Assembly (NCBI GenBank): GCA_025526995.1
Contig: JAHLKG010000052.1
Location: forward strand, 1-22,865
DNA: 22,865 nt
Origin: Powellomyces hirtus
Taxonomy: Eukaryota; Chytridiomycota; Chytridiomycetes; Spizellomycetales; Powellomycetaceae
Reading direction: 5' to 3'
Shown one piece after another: positions 1-9,209 of this stretch. The notes below the pieces were generated by a model. The model was not told the DNA's origin. It did not search any database and saw only the letters and a list, made by a program, of their open reading frames with translations. A program made the translations under genes and the position numbers. Position 1 is the first letter of the stretch; each line of letters starts with the position of its first letter.

Positions 1-1505
1 CCACCTGGCTCGAAGGATGGTCATCGCCGACAGCGACCGCCACTCGGTTTCAATGAAGACAGCGTAGCAACGGCCGCAGCAGCGCTGGTCGCTGGAGGAT
101 CACAGCTGGCTGTTTCTCAAACAAGTGGACGTAGTGTTGATCTGAGCTGGGGTCTCCGGACACGCCAGCAGCAACGACGGTACATGTCAATGCCTGCTGT
201 CGCGACATCGCCCAACTCGCCAGACTGGTTCAAAAAAGCGCAGGGCCCAAGCATTTTTGAAATATTTGAAAAGGTAAGAGCATGAAGTGCACACCGTGGA
301 TTACTTTTTACGCCGCATGTATCCATGAGTGAATGTTAAGTATGTATGATTTTCCGGTATTTGCTTGTAGTCTCAGCCAACCACACGCCGCACATTCCAG
401 TTCGCGCACGCCGCCTCAGCCATGCCCAAGAATCCCAAGCGACGAGTGGCATTGGAAACAGCGGACGAGTTCCTATCAGTCCAAGTTGGAGAAGATGCGT
501 ACTTTATGCGATCGGATGCTATGGGTGTCGCTGATGGTGTCGGTGGTTGGTCGCAGTATAAAGGTTTGTACTCATAGGCTGTGTTTTATTCCAGTATCAC
601 TCCGTGTGCTTTCTAGATCCACAATGATCGCTAAATCCCATCTTTCATGTTGTTACAGGGGCAAACCCAGCTTTATATTCACGAAAACTAATGCATTACG
701 CGAGTGCCGAGTTCGAAAAGCTCGATGACATACTGGATTCGGATTATAGCATTGATGACTACAATAACGTTGATCCTCGGGAAGTCATGCAGCAAAGTTA
801 CGATCAAACGAATGCCGACATGGCAGCGGCTAAAATCCTGGGCTCAACCACCGCCATCGTTGCTGTTCTCAGGGTACGACATCGAAGTCGTTGAATGAGC
901 ATCTTTAGATAATGTAAACTGACAATCCCGACATCTCCGGGAAACAGGACGACGAGTTGCGGATTGCGAATCTCGGCGACTGCGGGGTGATGATAGTCCG
1001 CAACGATGAGCCCATTTTCCGAAGCGAAGAAGAACAGCAGCACTCTTTCAACTTTCCATATCAACTCGGCACTGGATCGCGCGACAGCCCAAAAGATGCG
1101 CAGACTTTCTCCGTTAAAATCCAAGAAGACGACATAGTAATACTGGGTTCTGACGGGATGTTCGACAACGTGTTTGACGACGACATTGTGGAGATCATTC
1201 GAAGCGTTGTACAAAGTTCTGGCACTCGCAACCGGACTTCTGTCGACCCTCAGAAGATCAGCGATGCTTTGTTGCGCAGAGCAAGGGAGGTCGCGGAGGA
1301 TTCTCGGTATGCATCTAGCCCTTTCCAAACCAGGGCTATTCAGGAGGGCATGTATTATCAAGGAGGGAAAATGGATGATGTCACTGTCCTTGCAGGTGTT
1401 ATAAGGTAACCCACGCAATATCTGTTTCTTGTCTTAGGAGAACGGACAATAACATCTGGCTATTTTCTCCGCAGGTTATCTGAGGATTCTCCCGACCGAC
1501 GCTAA
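1..1505 (+). CDS. PTC7: PTC7-like PP2C protein phosphatase, 5' end missing
   Basis: Metal-dependent Ser/Thr phosphatase of the PP2C family, PTC7/PPTC7 branch; in yeast this branch is mitochondrial and acts on coenzyme Q biosynthesis (family knowledge). Exons read from sequence: 1-273, 371-563, 659-873, 948-1405 and 1475-1505. All junctions are GT..AG and stay in frame, giving 389 visible residues. The frame is open from base 1, so the gene starts upstream. The diagnostic GVADGVGGW motif ends exon 2. Exon 4 has RIANLGDCG, VILGSDGMFDN and GGKMDDVTVL, which carry the Asp residues expected to bind the metal ions. The stretch before the catalytic domain (QQQRRYMSMP and following) is Arg-rich and could belong to a mitochondrial presequence region, which is inference. 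The last exon adds only ten residues. The family is near certain; the N-terminus cannot be judged. Confidence 0.93.
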
Positions 1506-2678
1506 GCATTGTACACTTCAACGCTGACGCGATCCAACATACCCCATACACTCCTTGCTGCGACAAACGCCCCTTCCACTGTTTTGTTTGTTGCCCAGTG
1601 CCATCCCTGCTACTCTCCCCATCACTTTCGCCACTTCCCGCCAAAGTTGTTCAAAAATCTGCTCTCCTGCCGCTGTACATATACCTGGGCCACCCCTGAC
1701 AATGTCCCCTGTCTATTGCTGGTGGGTTGTCTCCCTCCAGCCACCCCGCCTTTCCCTCCCCCTCAAACCCGCCGCCGCGGCCTTTGTGTGATAGTCAATC
1801 ATGTTGCTCTCTGATATCTACAATCTATGCCCATGGCGTGCCGTTGTATAGCGACCCTCTTCTATTTCACAGGTGCTTCTCGGAGCACACCAACATTGCA
1901 CACTACATACTTCATTCTTCAAAATATTTCTATCTCGAAAATTGATAGAATCATTCCAGACACTGCAGAGGAGCAAAGAAAAAAAGAGAACAAAAACAAA
2001 ACACCAAATTCAACCTCGAACCCCCCCCCCCCCCCCCCCCGAGCAAACACGGTTTGAGTAAGCAATAGCACGCGTAACCAAAAGGCTGCGAGTTTGCGCT
2101 AACAAAACATCTCGCTTGCACTAGGAGAACGTCACACTACAAACTCCAACAGGCCTACTGTACATTTAATGCGGGATTCGCTAACCAAAGTGGAGTATTT
2201 TACCCACTTCAGAGCTGATATCGATAGTTTTTGATGTACCTCCGTGCTATAGCGCCTGGTCTGGATTCGACTTCCAGAGACATAATTTGCTTCATCAACC
2301 ATGGAAAATTCTAGTCATAGTATTTTGAGCTGATTGTCGGGTGGAACCACATCTTGAGGTCTTTGGGTCGGACTAGTTCAAAAACACGCGAATGACAGCC
2401 TCGTGGTGACCAGTCGGTTTCTCCCTCGTGTGAAGGGACGTAATTTGAGACCCTGACACAACAGGGAAACCATGGAGAGATGTGACGACGTGCAACACAA
2501 ATGACAGGGACTGCATCATGGATTTGTCGTCTGACCCAGGCTTTAAAGGGGAAGCACTGCTCTTGCAATCTCCCACCATTTGCTGCCCAAAGACCAGCAG
2601 CTTGACAGTTTTCACTCTCATCATACTATTTCACGGCAGTATTCTCATCCACCAAATTGGAATACAATACTAAGAATC
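1506..2678. other. Intergenic region, no gene recognised
   Basis: This 1.17 kb stretch lies between the phosphatase stop and the small membrane-protein gene. The first half is rich in C/T runs and A-rich stretches and ends in a 20-base C tract. The second half has only short overlapping open frames on both strands, with no motif or splice pattern I could build into a gene. It presumably holds the phosphatase 3' UTR and the promoter and leader of the next gene. Confidence 0.6.
2021..2040. repeat. Poly-C tract (20 C)
   Basis: An uninterrupted run of 20 cytosines follows an A-rich stretch. The length of such a run is unreliable in most sequencing chemistries. It lies outside any predicted exon. 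Confidence 0.95.
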
Positions 2679-3467
2679 ATGAGCACCGAATTCTTGCAAA
2701 CGCCATCGGACGAAGATCTTGCCCTCAATAGTGCGGCACTCGGTGTTTGGTACACTGTTCTTTTGTCGTTTGTGCTGTGGTAGGAGCCTATTCCCAAACT
2801 TGTAGTTTCAAGTGGGCGTGTATCTCTCCCCAGCTCATTTGTTTGATTGCCTTTTCTTCAAGGTGGTTGATCCAGGTCGCCTTAAGCACTCTCAAAGTCG
2901 TCCGTGCCCGCGCAGAGGCAGGCCCTCCTCAGCTCCCAATGGGCGAGGAGATTACGCTTGAAAGTGCAAGTGAACGCGGAGCGCACTGGGTAAGTCGACA
3001 AACTTTTGGTCAAAGAAGTCGCGATTGTCAGAAACTGCCTAACTCATGACGTATAATTGTGGGACCCGGCTTATGATGAATAGTTGAGACGCTTGGACGT
3101 CGCCGAGGAAGTCGGACGTGATGCGTTCCTCATGCTCTTCTCCGCCGCGATGATCATCACGCTCAGTAAGTGTTGAACTCATCACACAGCTGTACCTCTC
3201 ACAACCCTCTTACATCTAATCTTATACCACAGCTGGCGGAACCAGCACGCTCGCAACGCTTACATGGTGAGCAGTCACTTTCTTCTTGTCCTTCTACAAA
3301 CCACCACCTAACCGCCAATCAAACGCAGGATCTTGTTCTTCACCCTTGTTTTCTGGAAGCTCTCCACTATGATCTACAGCGCCGGCAACATTGTCCATGC
3401 GGCGTTCACGCTCTTGGCTGCACCGCTTACCATGGCAATCCTTGTTATCGCGCTCAAGCAGACCTGA
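2679..3467 (+). CDS. Small four-helix membrane protein (five exons), function unknown
   Basis: Five exons (2679-2779, 2863-2989, 3084-3165, 3233-3266, 3329-3467) join without a frame break into 160 codons. Introns are 83, 94, 67 and 62 bp with GT..AG ends. The product starts MSTEFLQTPSDED. A hydrophobic helix follows (about residues 18-42, VWYTVLLSFVLWWLIQVAL), then a charged loop with KVVRARAEAG, then three further hydrophobic segments ending ILVIALKQT. Length, four predicted helices and a basic Arg-containing first loop are reminiscent of MAPEG proteins (microsomal glutathione transferase/FLAP fold). I do not see a clear family signature, so that is only a suggestion. Splicing to an intact frame makes the gene model convincing; no function is assigned. 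Confidence 0.8.
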
Positions 3468-4118
3468 ACAACCCTGGGGAATATGATCGCAAAGCAAGAT
3501 TTTTTTTCCTCCGTTTCGTCCGTTTCGTAGGTAGCATGATGTTAGGAAGATGTTTTTGGTTTGTGTATGTAGCTCTGATGTCTGGAGATAGGAGGGGGGC
3601 ACTAGTGCGATCCGTAAGGGGTTTTTTCGGTTTGAATACATGTTTTTTGCACGAAAACACAGCTATGAATGATGTTAATGAATGATAAAGGCAGTATATG
3701 TATCAAAACTGTATTGTCATGGATGATCTACCAATATCTTTGGCACTAGAACGAAGCAAATCCTTACTCTATCTCTCTATTATAAAAATCTGCTTTCGCT
3801 TGTCTATGTAGTGTATGTGGGAGTCAGGTTTAGATTGTTGACTCGCCTATGCTGTAGTGAGGTTTCTGGTTGTGAATGGGCTGTTGGGATCCATGTGCGG
3901 ATGCTATGTTCGTTGCTTGGCGAGCCGTTAGTCGATTGGCTGCGTGGTCATACGCCATGTTATCGGCCAGTTGCAAATGATGGTCGACGTATTAATCGTA
4001 GGCGGATGGGTCGTAGGCGGAAGGCCATCGACTTTGAATGAGAGTTGATTGGAAGGTGCGCTGTCCAGCGGCGAGAGGATTGCCGGCAAAATGTTCTCGA
4101 ATTGCTTTCAATCTTCGA
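3468..4118. other. Convergent intergenic region (3' ends)
   Basis: This 651 bp stretch separates the stop of the + strand membrane-protein gene from the stop of the - strand SerK-like gene. It should contain both 3' UTRs. The left part is T-rich with AATGATAAAG-like A-rich sequence that could serve 3' processing. Open frames here carry no recognisable motif. Confidence 0.5.
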
Positions 4119-4976
4119 TCATCGAAGGGGATCCGCACTGAGCACACCCCCGCTACCGTCCATGATCCATTTTTGCCAGGCGAGGCGCGGAGTTACTTCC
4201 TCCAGCAGCCTGATATCTCCGGAGGGACCACAAACGACATGGCGGGTTCCCTTGACACCAAACACATTGACGCCAGATCTGGCCAGAGTTGCCACAGTTT
4301 TCAACAAAACCCGCTCTCCACACTTTGTATCAAAACACCGCACTTCGTCTGCCACAACAACTTGAACGTCCTCACTCTCCACTTCGTCGTCGACGACCCA
4401 CACGGGAATGGTCCTCAAATTCAACGCACACGCGGCGGCTACTCGGTGGTGACCGTCAAGGATAACGTGCGGAAACGATTTGGTTACAACGGGGAGTGGC
4501 ACTGGTGTCTCTGGTGGTATGCTGGAGAGGTATGTTAAGAGAAGGGCTAAGTGAGTGGGGTTGGTGGGTTCGTGTGGTATCAGCGAAGTCGGCGGGAGCT
4601 GCGCTATGCTGGCTGTTTCCGGTGCTGGAGCTGGTGAAACTTTCTGCCTCATTTCGCTTGCAGCTGGCTTGACAGCCTGTTTCTTACTGCCGTTTATACT
4701 TTGCATGTTGTAAACTTCAACAGACTCGGTTAACGTCGCCACCATATTGTACACGCAGCAATTGCGACCCGTCGTACGTGTGCCGTAGCGGTTCTGAAGT
4801 AGACGAGCCTTGCCGCTTCTCCTTCTCGCTTTTCGCCTTCTATTTCTCACCCTCGTGCCCGTCAACGGCGGCGGCAGGTGTGAAAAGGACACAACGAGTG
4901 ACGCGGTAGAGCTACCCGTCCGTCGGCTGAAGAATCTACTATCGGAGTGCTCTCTCGCCCCGGGGCCGTTTTTCAT
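4119..4976 (-). CDS. ParB/sulfiredoxin-fold protein, SerK/SbnI-like (putative free-serine kinase)
   Basis: Uninterrupted frame of 285 codons. The core runs from about residue 127 (LPPTSLIPHE) through VILDGHHRVAAACAL (170-184) and IPVWVVDD to FGVKGTRHVV (239-248). The ParB/Srx fold is known from chromosome partitioning proteins, sulfiredoxin and the free-serine kinases SerK (archaea) and SbnI (Staphylococcus). A PHE glutamate about 38 residues before DGHHR, and a (K)xTRH motif near the C-terminus, match the SerK/SbnI arrangement rather than DNA-binding ParB (family knowledge recalled, not searched). A role as a serine kinase is therefore inference. The start is uncertain. The first 77 residues are Arg-rich and lack domain character, and 4794-4850 could be a 57-bp phase-0 intron (GTGAGA..TTCAG). 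Met78 (position 4745) or Met91 (4706) may be the true start. Confidence 0.78.
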   Translation of the reverse strand: MKNGPGAREHSDSRFFSRRTGSSTASLVVSFSHLPPPLTGTRVRNRRRKARRRSGKARLLQNRYGTRTTGRNCCVYNMVATLTESVEVYNMQSINGSKKQAVKPAASEMRQKVSPAPAPETASIAQLPPTSLIPHEPTNPTHLALLLTYLSSIPPETPVPLPVVTKSFPHVILDGHHRVAAACALNLRTIPVWVVDDEVESEDVQVVVADEVRCFDTKCGERVLLKTVATLARSGVNVFGVKGTRHVVCGPSGDIRLLEEVTPRLAWQKWIMDGSGGVLSADPLR

Positions 4977-5361
4977 TGCGCTGTTGGCTATTCAATTGAA
5001 ATCGATTTTCTGGAGAGCTTGCGCCACCCGTTCCTCACTTACGTCGTTCGTATTGTTTACGGGGGAGTGCTACGCCTTGTACACTATAAGGTCCCTGATT
5101 GCTTGCCGTCACACATCCGACCTGGGTTCCGCGTACCTCCGACTCTATCTCTTTCGCCAAAAACACCTTCGTCTCAGCAATAGCGCAGTAACACCAATAG
5201 AATACGAGCAGCGTAATTTACGACGAGGACGAAGGTCGCTTGAGTGTGCGGAGTCGATCAGTACCATTTGTATCGGCTGATTAGGACGCGCCGCCTCACG
5301 CGAGTGAGGGTTGCAGAGGCAGCATCAGCTATACAAAGGGTGGAGGAGCGGACTCTAAATC
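4977..5361. promoter_or_regulatory. Divergent promoter region between SerK-like gene and G-alpha
   Basis: The two flanking genes are transcribed away from each other, so both promoters must lie here (385 bp, or about 616 bp if the SerK-like protein starts at 4745). I could not identify a convincing TATA box or operator-like element. Confidence 0.45.
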
Positions 5362-6853
5362 ATGGCGGATGACGATTCCCCTGCCTCCAGGTAAACGCAT
5401 AGATGAGCCCCGCAGGCCACTGAGCATCGCTGCATGAATGATTAAGCCATGATCATTTGATCTTGCAGACGGCGCGCCAGAGCCATATCGCACGCGATCG
5501 ACCAGGAACTGAAGCGCGAAGCGCAGGAGCAACGTGCAGACAAAAGCTCCAGAATCCTGTTACTGGGCTCTGGAGACTCTGGCAAGACGACAGTACTCAA
5601 GCAGATGAAAATCTTGCATGGCGGCGGTTTCACCAACGATGATCGAATCAAATTTCGCGACATCATTGCGCGGAATATTTTGGATTCCATGCGTGCACTG
5701 ATCGAGGCGTCGCAGACCCTCTCAATAAAGCTGACACCAGGATGCGAGGTACAATGAGATGCAGCTCGCCGCGCACGGAGCAAACAGACAAAATGAACTC
5801 ATGGACCTTGATTTCGCTGCTTTGCTCAGGCGCATGTGAGAGTAGTTCGGGACTACGTACCCGTTCCATCGACAGACTCGTCGTTTGCACTCTCGCCACA
5901 AGTCGTTGAAGCGATCAAGGCTCTCTGGGTGGATCCCGCTATACAAGAATGTTTTCGGAAATCAAATCAGTTCTTTATACAAGACACGGCTGCGCAGTAA
6001 GATATCTGACTGTTCTCGCGACGATATCGTTATTGCTGATTCGTGAGATACTCATTCATCATTTTGGTCTATTATTCAGCTTTCTGAACTCTGTTGACAA
6101 GTTTGTCAAGCCGGGGTATACACCAGATGACCAAGGTAAGGCTCGATTGATGGCGGCATGACTGACCTCACGGTCGGAGAGTACATGCAATGAGATAGGG
6201 ACTGACCGCGCAACTTCAGATATTTTGTACTCACGGCAACGAACGTCTGAGATCAGTGAACACAAATTCGTCATAGAGAAGAAAATCATGCGCGTATATG
6301 ATGTCGGCGGGCAAAGAAGCGATCGAGTGACCTGGGCACCGTACTTTGAGTCCCAACTCGACGCGATCCTCTTCATTGCTTCGCTTGCCGCCTATGACCA
6401 GATGCTGGTTGAAGATATGGCCGTCAGCAGGATGCTAGATGCTCTGGTTCTGTTTGAGAGCATAGTGAACCATCGGCTACTGAAAAAAATCAGTATTATC
6501 CTGTTTCTGAACAAGACGGACTTGTTTGTGCAGAAACTCAATTGGAGTCCGGTGAAGCGGTTCTTTCCGGATTACACGGGTATGGAATTGCCCGTAATGC
6601 CCCCTTTGCTTCTCTGACGTGAGCAGTTATGCTAATCATCTGTTTATGCCTCGGCGTTCTTTATGCAGGCCAAAACGATCTCAAGTCGGCTGGTACATAT
6701 TTTGCGACGAAATTTCAGTCACAAGCCAAAGATACCGATCGTCGAATATACACCCACTTCACTACCGCATCTGACAGCAAGCACATGAACGTCATCATCC
6801 GCGCCGTGAAGGATACCATTGTTCGTGCAAATATCGCCGCTTCGGGCTTGTGA
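5362..6853 (+). CDS. Heterotrimeric G-protein alpha subunit, divergent, no N-terminal Met-Gly
   Basis: Six exons (5362-5390, 5469-5748, 5830-5996, 6080-6135, 6220-6579, 6669-6853) give 358 residues, normal for G-alpha. P-loop GSGDSGKTT at 43-51 (usual form GAGESGKST). Helical-domain signature AIKALWVDPAIQECF. Switch I has the catalytic Arg183 and Thr186, but the usual TTGI reads TSEI (187-189), a Gly-to-Glu change. Switch II DVGGQRSDR (205-213) keeps Gln209, required for GTP hydrolysis. NKTD at 275-278; the guanine-loop TCAT is TASD. The N-terminus MADDDSPAS lacks Gly2 and Cys3, so standard myristoylation/palmitoylation cannot occur. The C-terminus ends IAASGL, the receptor-contact tail. Intron 2 (81 bp) is a multiple of three but contains a TGA, so it must be spliced. 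Expected role: GTP-switched signal relay from membrane receptors; receptor and effector unknown. Confidence 0.94.
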
Positions 6854-7368
6854 ACTCGGGCCCCTATTGACAATGAATGACATAGTATATGTAGTGCTAG
6901 AAGACCTGATGTCATTAATGCTATCTGAGAACTTTGTACATGACATAAAGAATCTTGAATGGATCATTTAACCTGTAGCTTGATCTGGCCCGCCTGGCGT
7001 TGCCAACTGCTGGAAGGACTTTTGCACTCCGAAATGCAATGGCTAGCTTCAGGATTACATCAGCGAGCAAACCTTCTATATCGCTGTAACTATTTTGAGT
7101 TCACCGGAAATGTCCGATGAATGCAATGCAATGCGAAAAGCGGGCGGCGGAGATGACGTTGAGCGTCTTGAGCTCTGACTGGTGGACCGTCATGAATTTG
7201 AGGGTCATAAAGTCCGACTCGTGAGCTGGCCCATCAAGATAAAAGGGCAGTCGCAAGCATCCCCCCGCCCTCCCCATCCTCCCCATCCTCCCCATCTTGT
7301 ATTTTGCGCAACAATCTACAAGATTTCAAGTTCAACAACAAACCCAACCACAACAACAACATTACAAC
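6854..7368. promoter_or_regulatory. Intergenic / promoter and leader of the MGQCCSCF gene
   Basis: This 515 bp stretch contains the G-alpha 3' UTR at the left (ACATAAAG near 6943 could act in 3' processing). At the right is a pyrimidine-rich stretch followed by a CAA-rich, G-free leader immediately before the ATG at 7369. C/T-rich tracts before the start and unstructured CAA leaders are common in well-expressed fungal genes. Confidence 0.45.
7269..7295 (+). repeat. Three tandem copies of a 9-bp CCTCCCCAT unit
   Basis: Exact triplicate of CCTCCCCAT about 75 bp upstream of the ATG at 7369. It forms the core of the pyrimidine-rich promoter tract of that gene and may be a regulatory element or simple replication slippage. 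Confidence 0.9.
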
Positions 7369-8253
7369 ATGGGCCAGTGCTGCTCATGTTTCACCACTCA
7401 GAGCGAAGAAGACGCTTGGGATGAGACTAGCCCTCTGCTGTACAGCGGGGCAAGTACCCCACAGGGATCGGGAGGATCCCAGAGCGACGGGGATCAGCAG
7501 CTAGTCCGGCCTTTGTTCGCGGACACGCTGCCAGTACCAAGGCATCACCTGCTGCCTAACCCTTGGGGCACCCTGCCTTATACACCGGCGCCATATGCCC
7601 CCCAATCGCCAGAATTAAGGGACAGGCCGGTGGTACTGACCTTCAAGATGCCATCGTCCCTCGAATTGGCGGCACTCTCGGCGACAAGCTCGCCCGCATC
7701 CTCGCCGGCATCCTCGCTGGTATCCTCGCCGGCATACTCCCCGGCATGCAGCAGGCGAGCCTTCAGGATGCCACAGTCCCTTGAACCACCGGCAGCGTCC
7801 CTTGAATCGCCGGCAACGTCCTTTGAGTCGTCGGCAACGTCCCTTGGATCGCCGGCATCCAGCCTCGGAACCGGGTCGGATGCGGACGACGATTCGGAAG
7901 AGGACCTGGAGCCTCCCCAGGACCTACTAACGGAGCGCGACGACTGGGACGACTCCGACGAAGAGCCAGGAGAGCAGCAACACAGCCTTAACGCCTGGGA
8001 AGAGGAAGAAGTACTCGCCGGCGAGGCGCCGACCGATCGACCACCCGCGACCTCGTTTCAACCCCCAAAAGCGATAACGAGGCTGACCATCGCGTGGGCG
8101 GACGAGCGGGAAGATTGGATCACCATCGACAAGTCGAAACGATCCATGGCGGCGCCTGCGGCGGACCAGGCCATGTACGTGGCACAACGCTCTTCCAGGA
8201 ACCCGCCAGAACCTCCCCATTTCTGGGAGGGGTTGTCTCACGGTTTCTGGTAG
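7369..8253 (+). CDS. Acidic, Ser/Pro-rich repeat protein with predicted N-terminal lipid anchor
   Basis: Single-exon frame of 294 residues from the ATG at 7369. The frame is open 24 codons further upstream, but MGQCCSCF is an ideal myristoylation plus multiple-palmitoylation signal and is preceded by a CAA-rich leader, so this start is preferred. Next comes an acidic stretch with an ETSPLL dileucine-like motif (residues 19-24). The middle is built from Ser/Pro/Ala repeats (SSPA units; a 7-residue SLESPAT-type unit). Then comes a highly acidic segment (about 165-225, DADDDSEEDLEPP and EEEEVLAGE). The C-terminal 70 residues are more ordered in composition (AITRLTIAWADEREDW, ending HFWEGLSHGFW). 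Acylated Cys start plus acidic dileucine recalls the N-terminus of LAMTOR1-type endolysosomal anchors, but the rest does not. Function unknown; membrane location inferred. Confidence 0.72.
   Translation: MGQCCSCFTTQSEEDAWDETSPLLYSGASTPQGSGGSQSDGDQQLVRPLFADTLPVPRHHLLPNPWGTLPYTPAPYAPQSPELRDRPVVLTFKMPSSLELAALSATSSPASSPASSLVSSPAYSPACSRRAFRMPQSLEPPAASLESPATSFESSATSLGSPASSLGTGSDADDDSEEDLEPPQDLLTERDDWDDSDEEPGEQQHSLNAWEEEEVLAGEAPTDRPPATSFQPPKAITRLTIAWADEREDWITIDKSKRSMAAPAADQAMYVAQRSSRNPPEPPHFWEGLSHGFW
7690..7749 (+). repeat. Five 12-bp units encoding SPAS-type repeats
   Basis: In-frame direct repeat within the MGQCCSCF gene. Five units of consensus TCGCCGGCATCC encode SPAS, SPAS, SLVS, SPAY and SPAC. 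The multiple-of-three unit length keeps the frame during expansion or contraction. Confidence 0.85.
7777..7860 (+). repeat. Four 21-bp units encoding SLESPAT-type repeats
   Basis: Four in-frame 21-bp direct repeats, each starting TCCCTT or TCCTTT, encode SLEPPAA, SLESPAT, SFESSAT and SLGSPAS. The flanking motif FRMPQSLE also echoes FKMPSSLE about 45 residues earlier, so a larger duplication preceded the small-unit expansion. Confidence 0.85.
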
Positions 8254-8340
8254 GGCGTTGTGTCGCGTACGAATGCAGACTTTTACAGGTCATGTATAAT
8301 TTGCATCCGGAACATTCTGCCATCGGAACAAATTGATAGT

Positions 8341-8550
8341 ACAACATCGCCGGTATTCCGTAGGGCGAACCTGACAATCATCGGCAATCGGCGGACGGTA
8401 GAGTCAGTCGGTGAAAACAACATCGCCACTATTTTGTAGACTGGACCTGGCAATCATCGGCAATCGGCGATAGAGTCAGTCGGTGGAATGAAGCTGGACC
8501 TTATAATCATCGACAATCGGAGGCCGTGTTGGGTGCCAGTCAGTGGAGTA
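8341..8550. repeat. Degenerate tandem repeat, three copies of about 60-76 bp
   Basis: Copies begin at about 8341, 8417 and 8491. Shared blocks in order are ACAACATCGCC (first two copies), a CTGGACCT-like block, AATCATCGGCAATCGG and GTCAGTCGGTGGA. The third copy is shorter and more diverged. It starts just after the stop of the MGQCCSCF gene, within its probable 3' UTR or beyond. Confidence 0.8.
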
Positions 8551-8948
8551 GAGAATTATAGAAATAACATTTTTGGAATCCCAGGACTCTTTATCATTTT
8601 TTCATCATAATACATCGGAATTCCCTTTTGCATCCCTTTGAATTGTGATGACCCAAATCTTTTGCATATTGCAAATCTGAGAAACAATTCGTTAGTTGGT
8701 CCCTTAGCGCATCATTTGGTGCTAATATTCATTGTGGAAACCGCCGCATGTGTTAACATACGAGGGACCTGCCACTCATGCAAACGATTAGGTGCTCAGC
8801 GAAGTTGCATTTGTACAAGTAACTACCCGGGGCGTTTTCACAAACCCGCAACTGATAGACGCTTGCAATAGATAGGATGACCACAAGCTATCTACAATAG
8901 CTACTGCTAGACACATTACATGCAATACAGAACGGTTGGTGACCGGTA

Positions 8949-9209
8949 ATGTGCCCACCGCATCACACTAGTTTATTAGGCCTGGGTCCCAAATTGGTGA
9001 TTGACGCGTGCCGGAAAGCGAATCACTGGGCAGGGCCGCAGGGGAGGGTCTTCAGATACCGCAAGTTCACGAATATCATGGTCTATTTGCCTCAGATTTG
9101 GCACTTGAAATACGATGATCTGCAGCACATGGTTACCACTCCTAATGTAGCGGCAAGAGATCCCGCTCTAAGAAATTTCTTTGCTGAAAAGCCTCTTCAA
9201 GCAGCATAA
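8949..9209 (+). CDS. Doubtful small open frame or gene remnant
   Basis: An 86-codon frame on the + strand. Its latter half (LPQIWHLKYDDLQHMV, then NVAARDPALRNFFAEKPLQAA) has protein-like composition, but the upstream part has none and no 5' exon could be found. It may be the last exon of a decayed gene or chance. No family recognised. Confidence 0.15.
   Translation: MCPPHHTSLLGLGPKLVIDACRKANHWAGPQGRVFRYRKFTNIMVYLPQIWHLKYDDLQHMVTTPNVAARDPALRNFFAEKPLQAA

Noticed and set aside
2747..3049. A 100-codon frame overlapping the small membrane-protein gene
   Set aside because: It reads through predicted introns. The spliced model gives a coherent hydrophobic protein and uses all borders in phase.
4038..4538. 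A 166-codon + strand open frame
   Set aside because: It lies antisense to the SerK-like protein, which carries the recognisable motifs; it is a shadow.
5749..5829. Open reading of 27 codons (MQLAAHGANRQ and following) inside G-alpha intron 2
   Set aside because: It is in a different frame from both flanking exons. Removing the 81 bp gives a helical-domain linker of the length usual for G-alpha, so it is treated as intron sequence.
7297..7368. Upstream in-frame start of the MGQCCSCF protein
   Set aside because: The 24 extra residues are a Gln/Thr-rich translation of the CAA-rich leader and would hide a textbook acylation signal.
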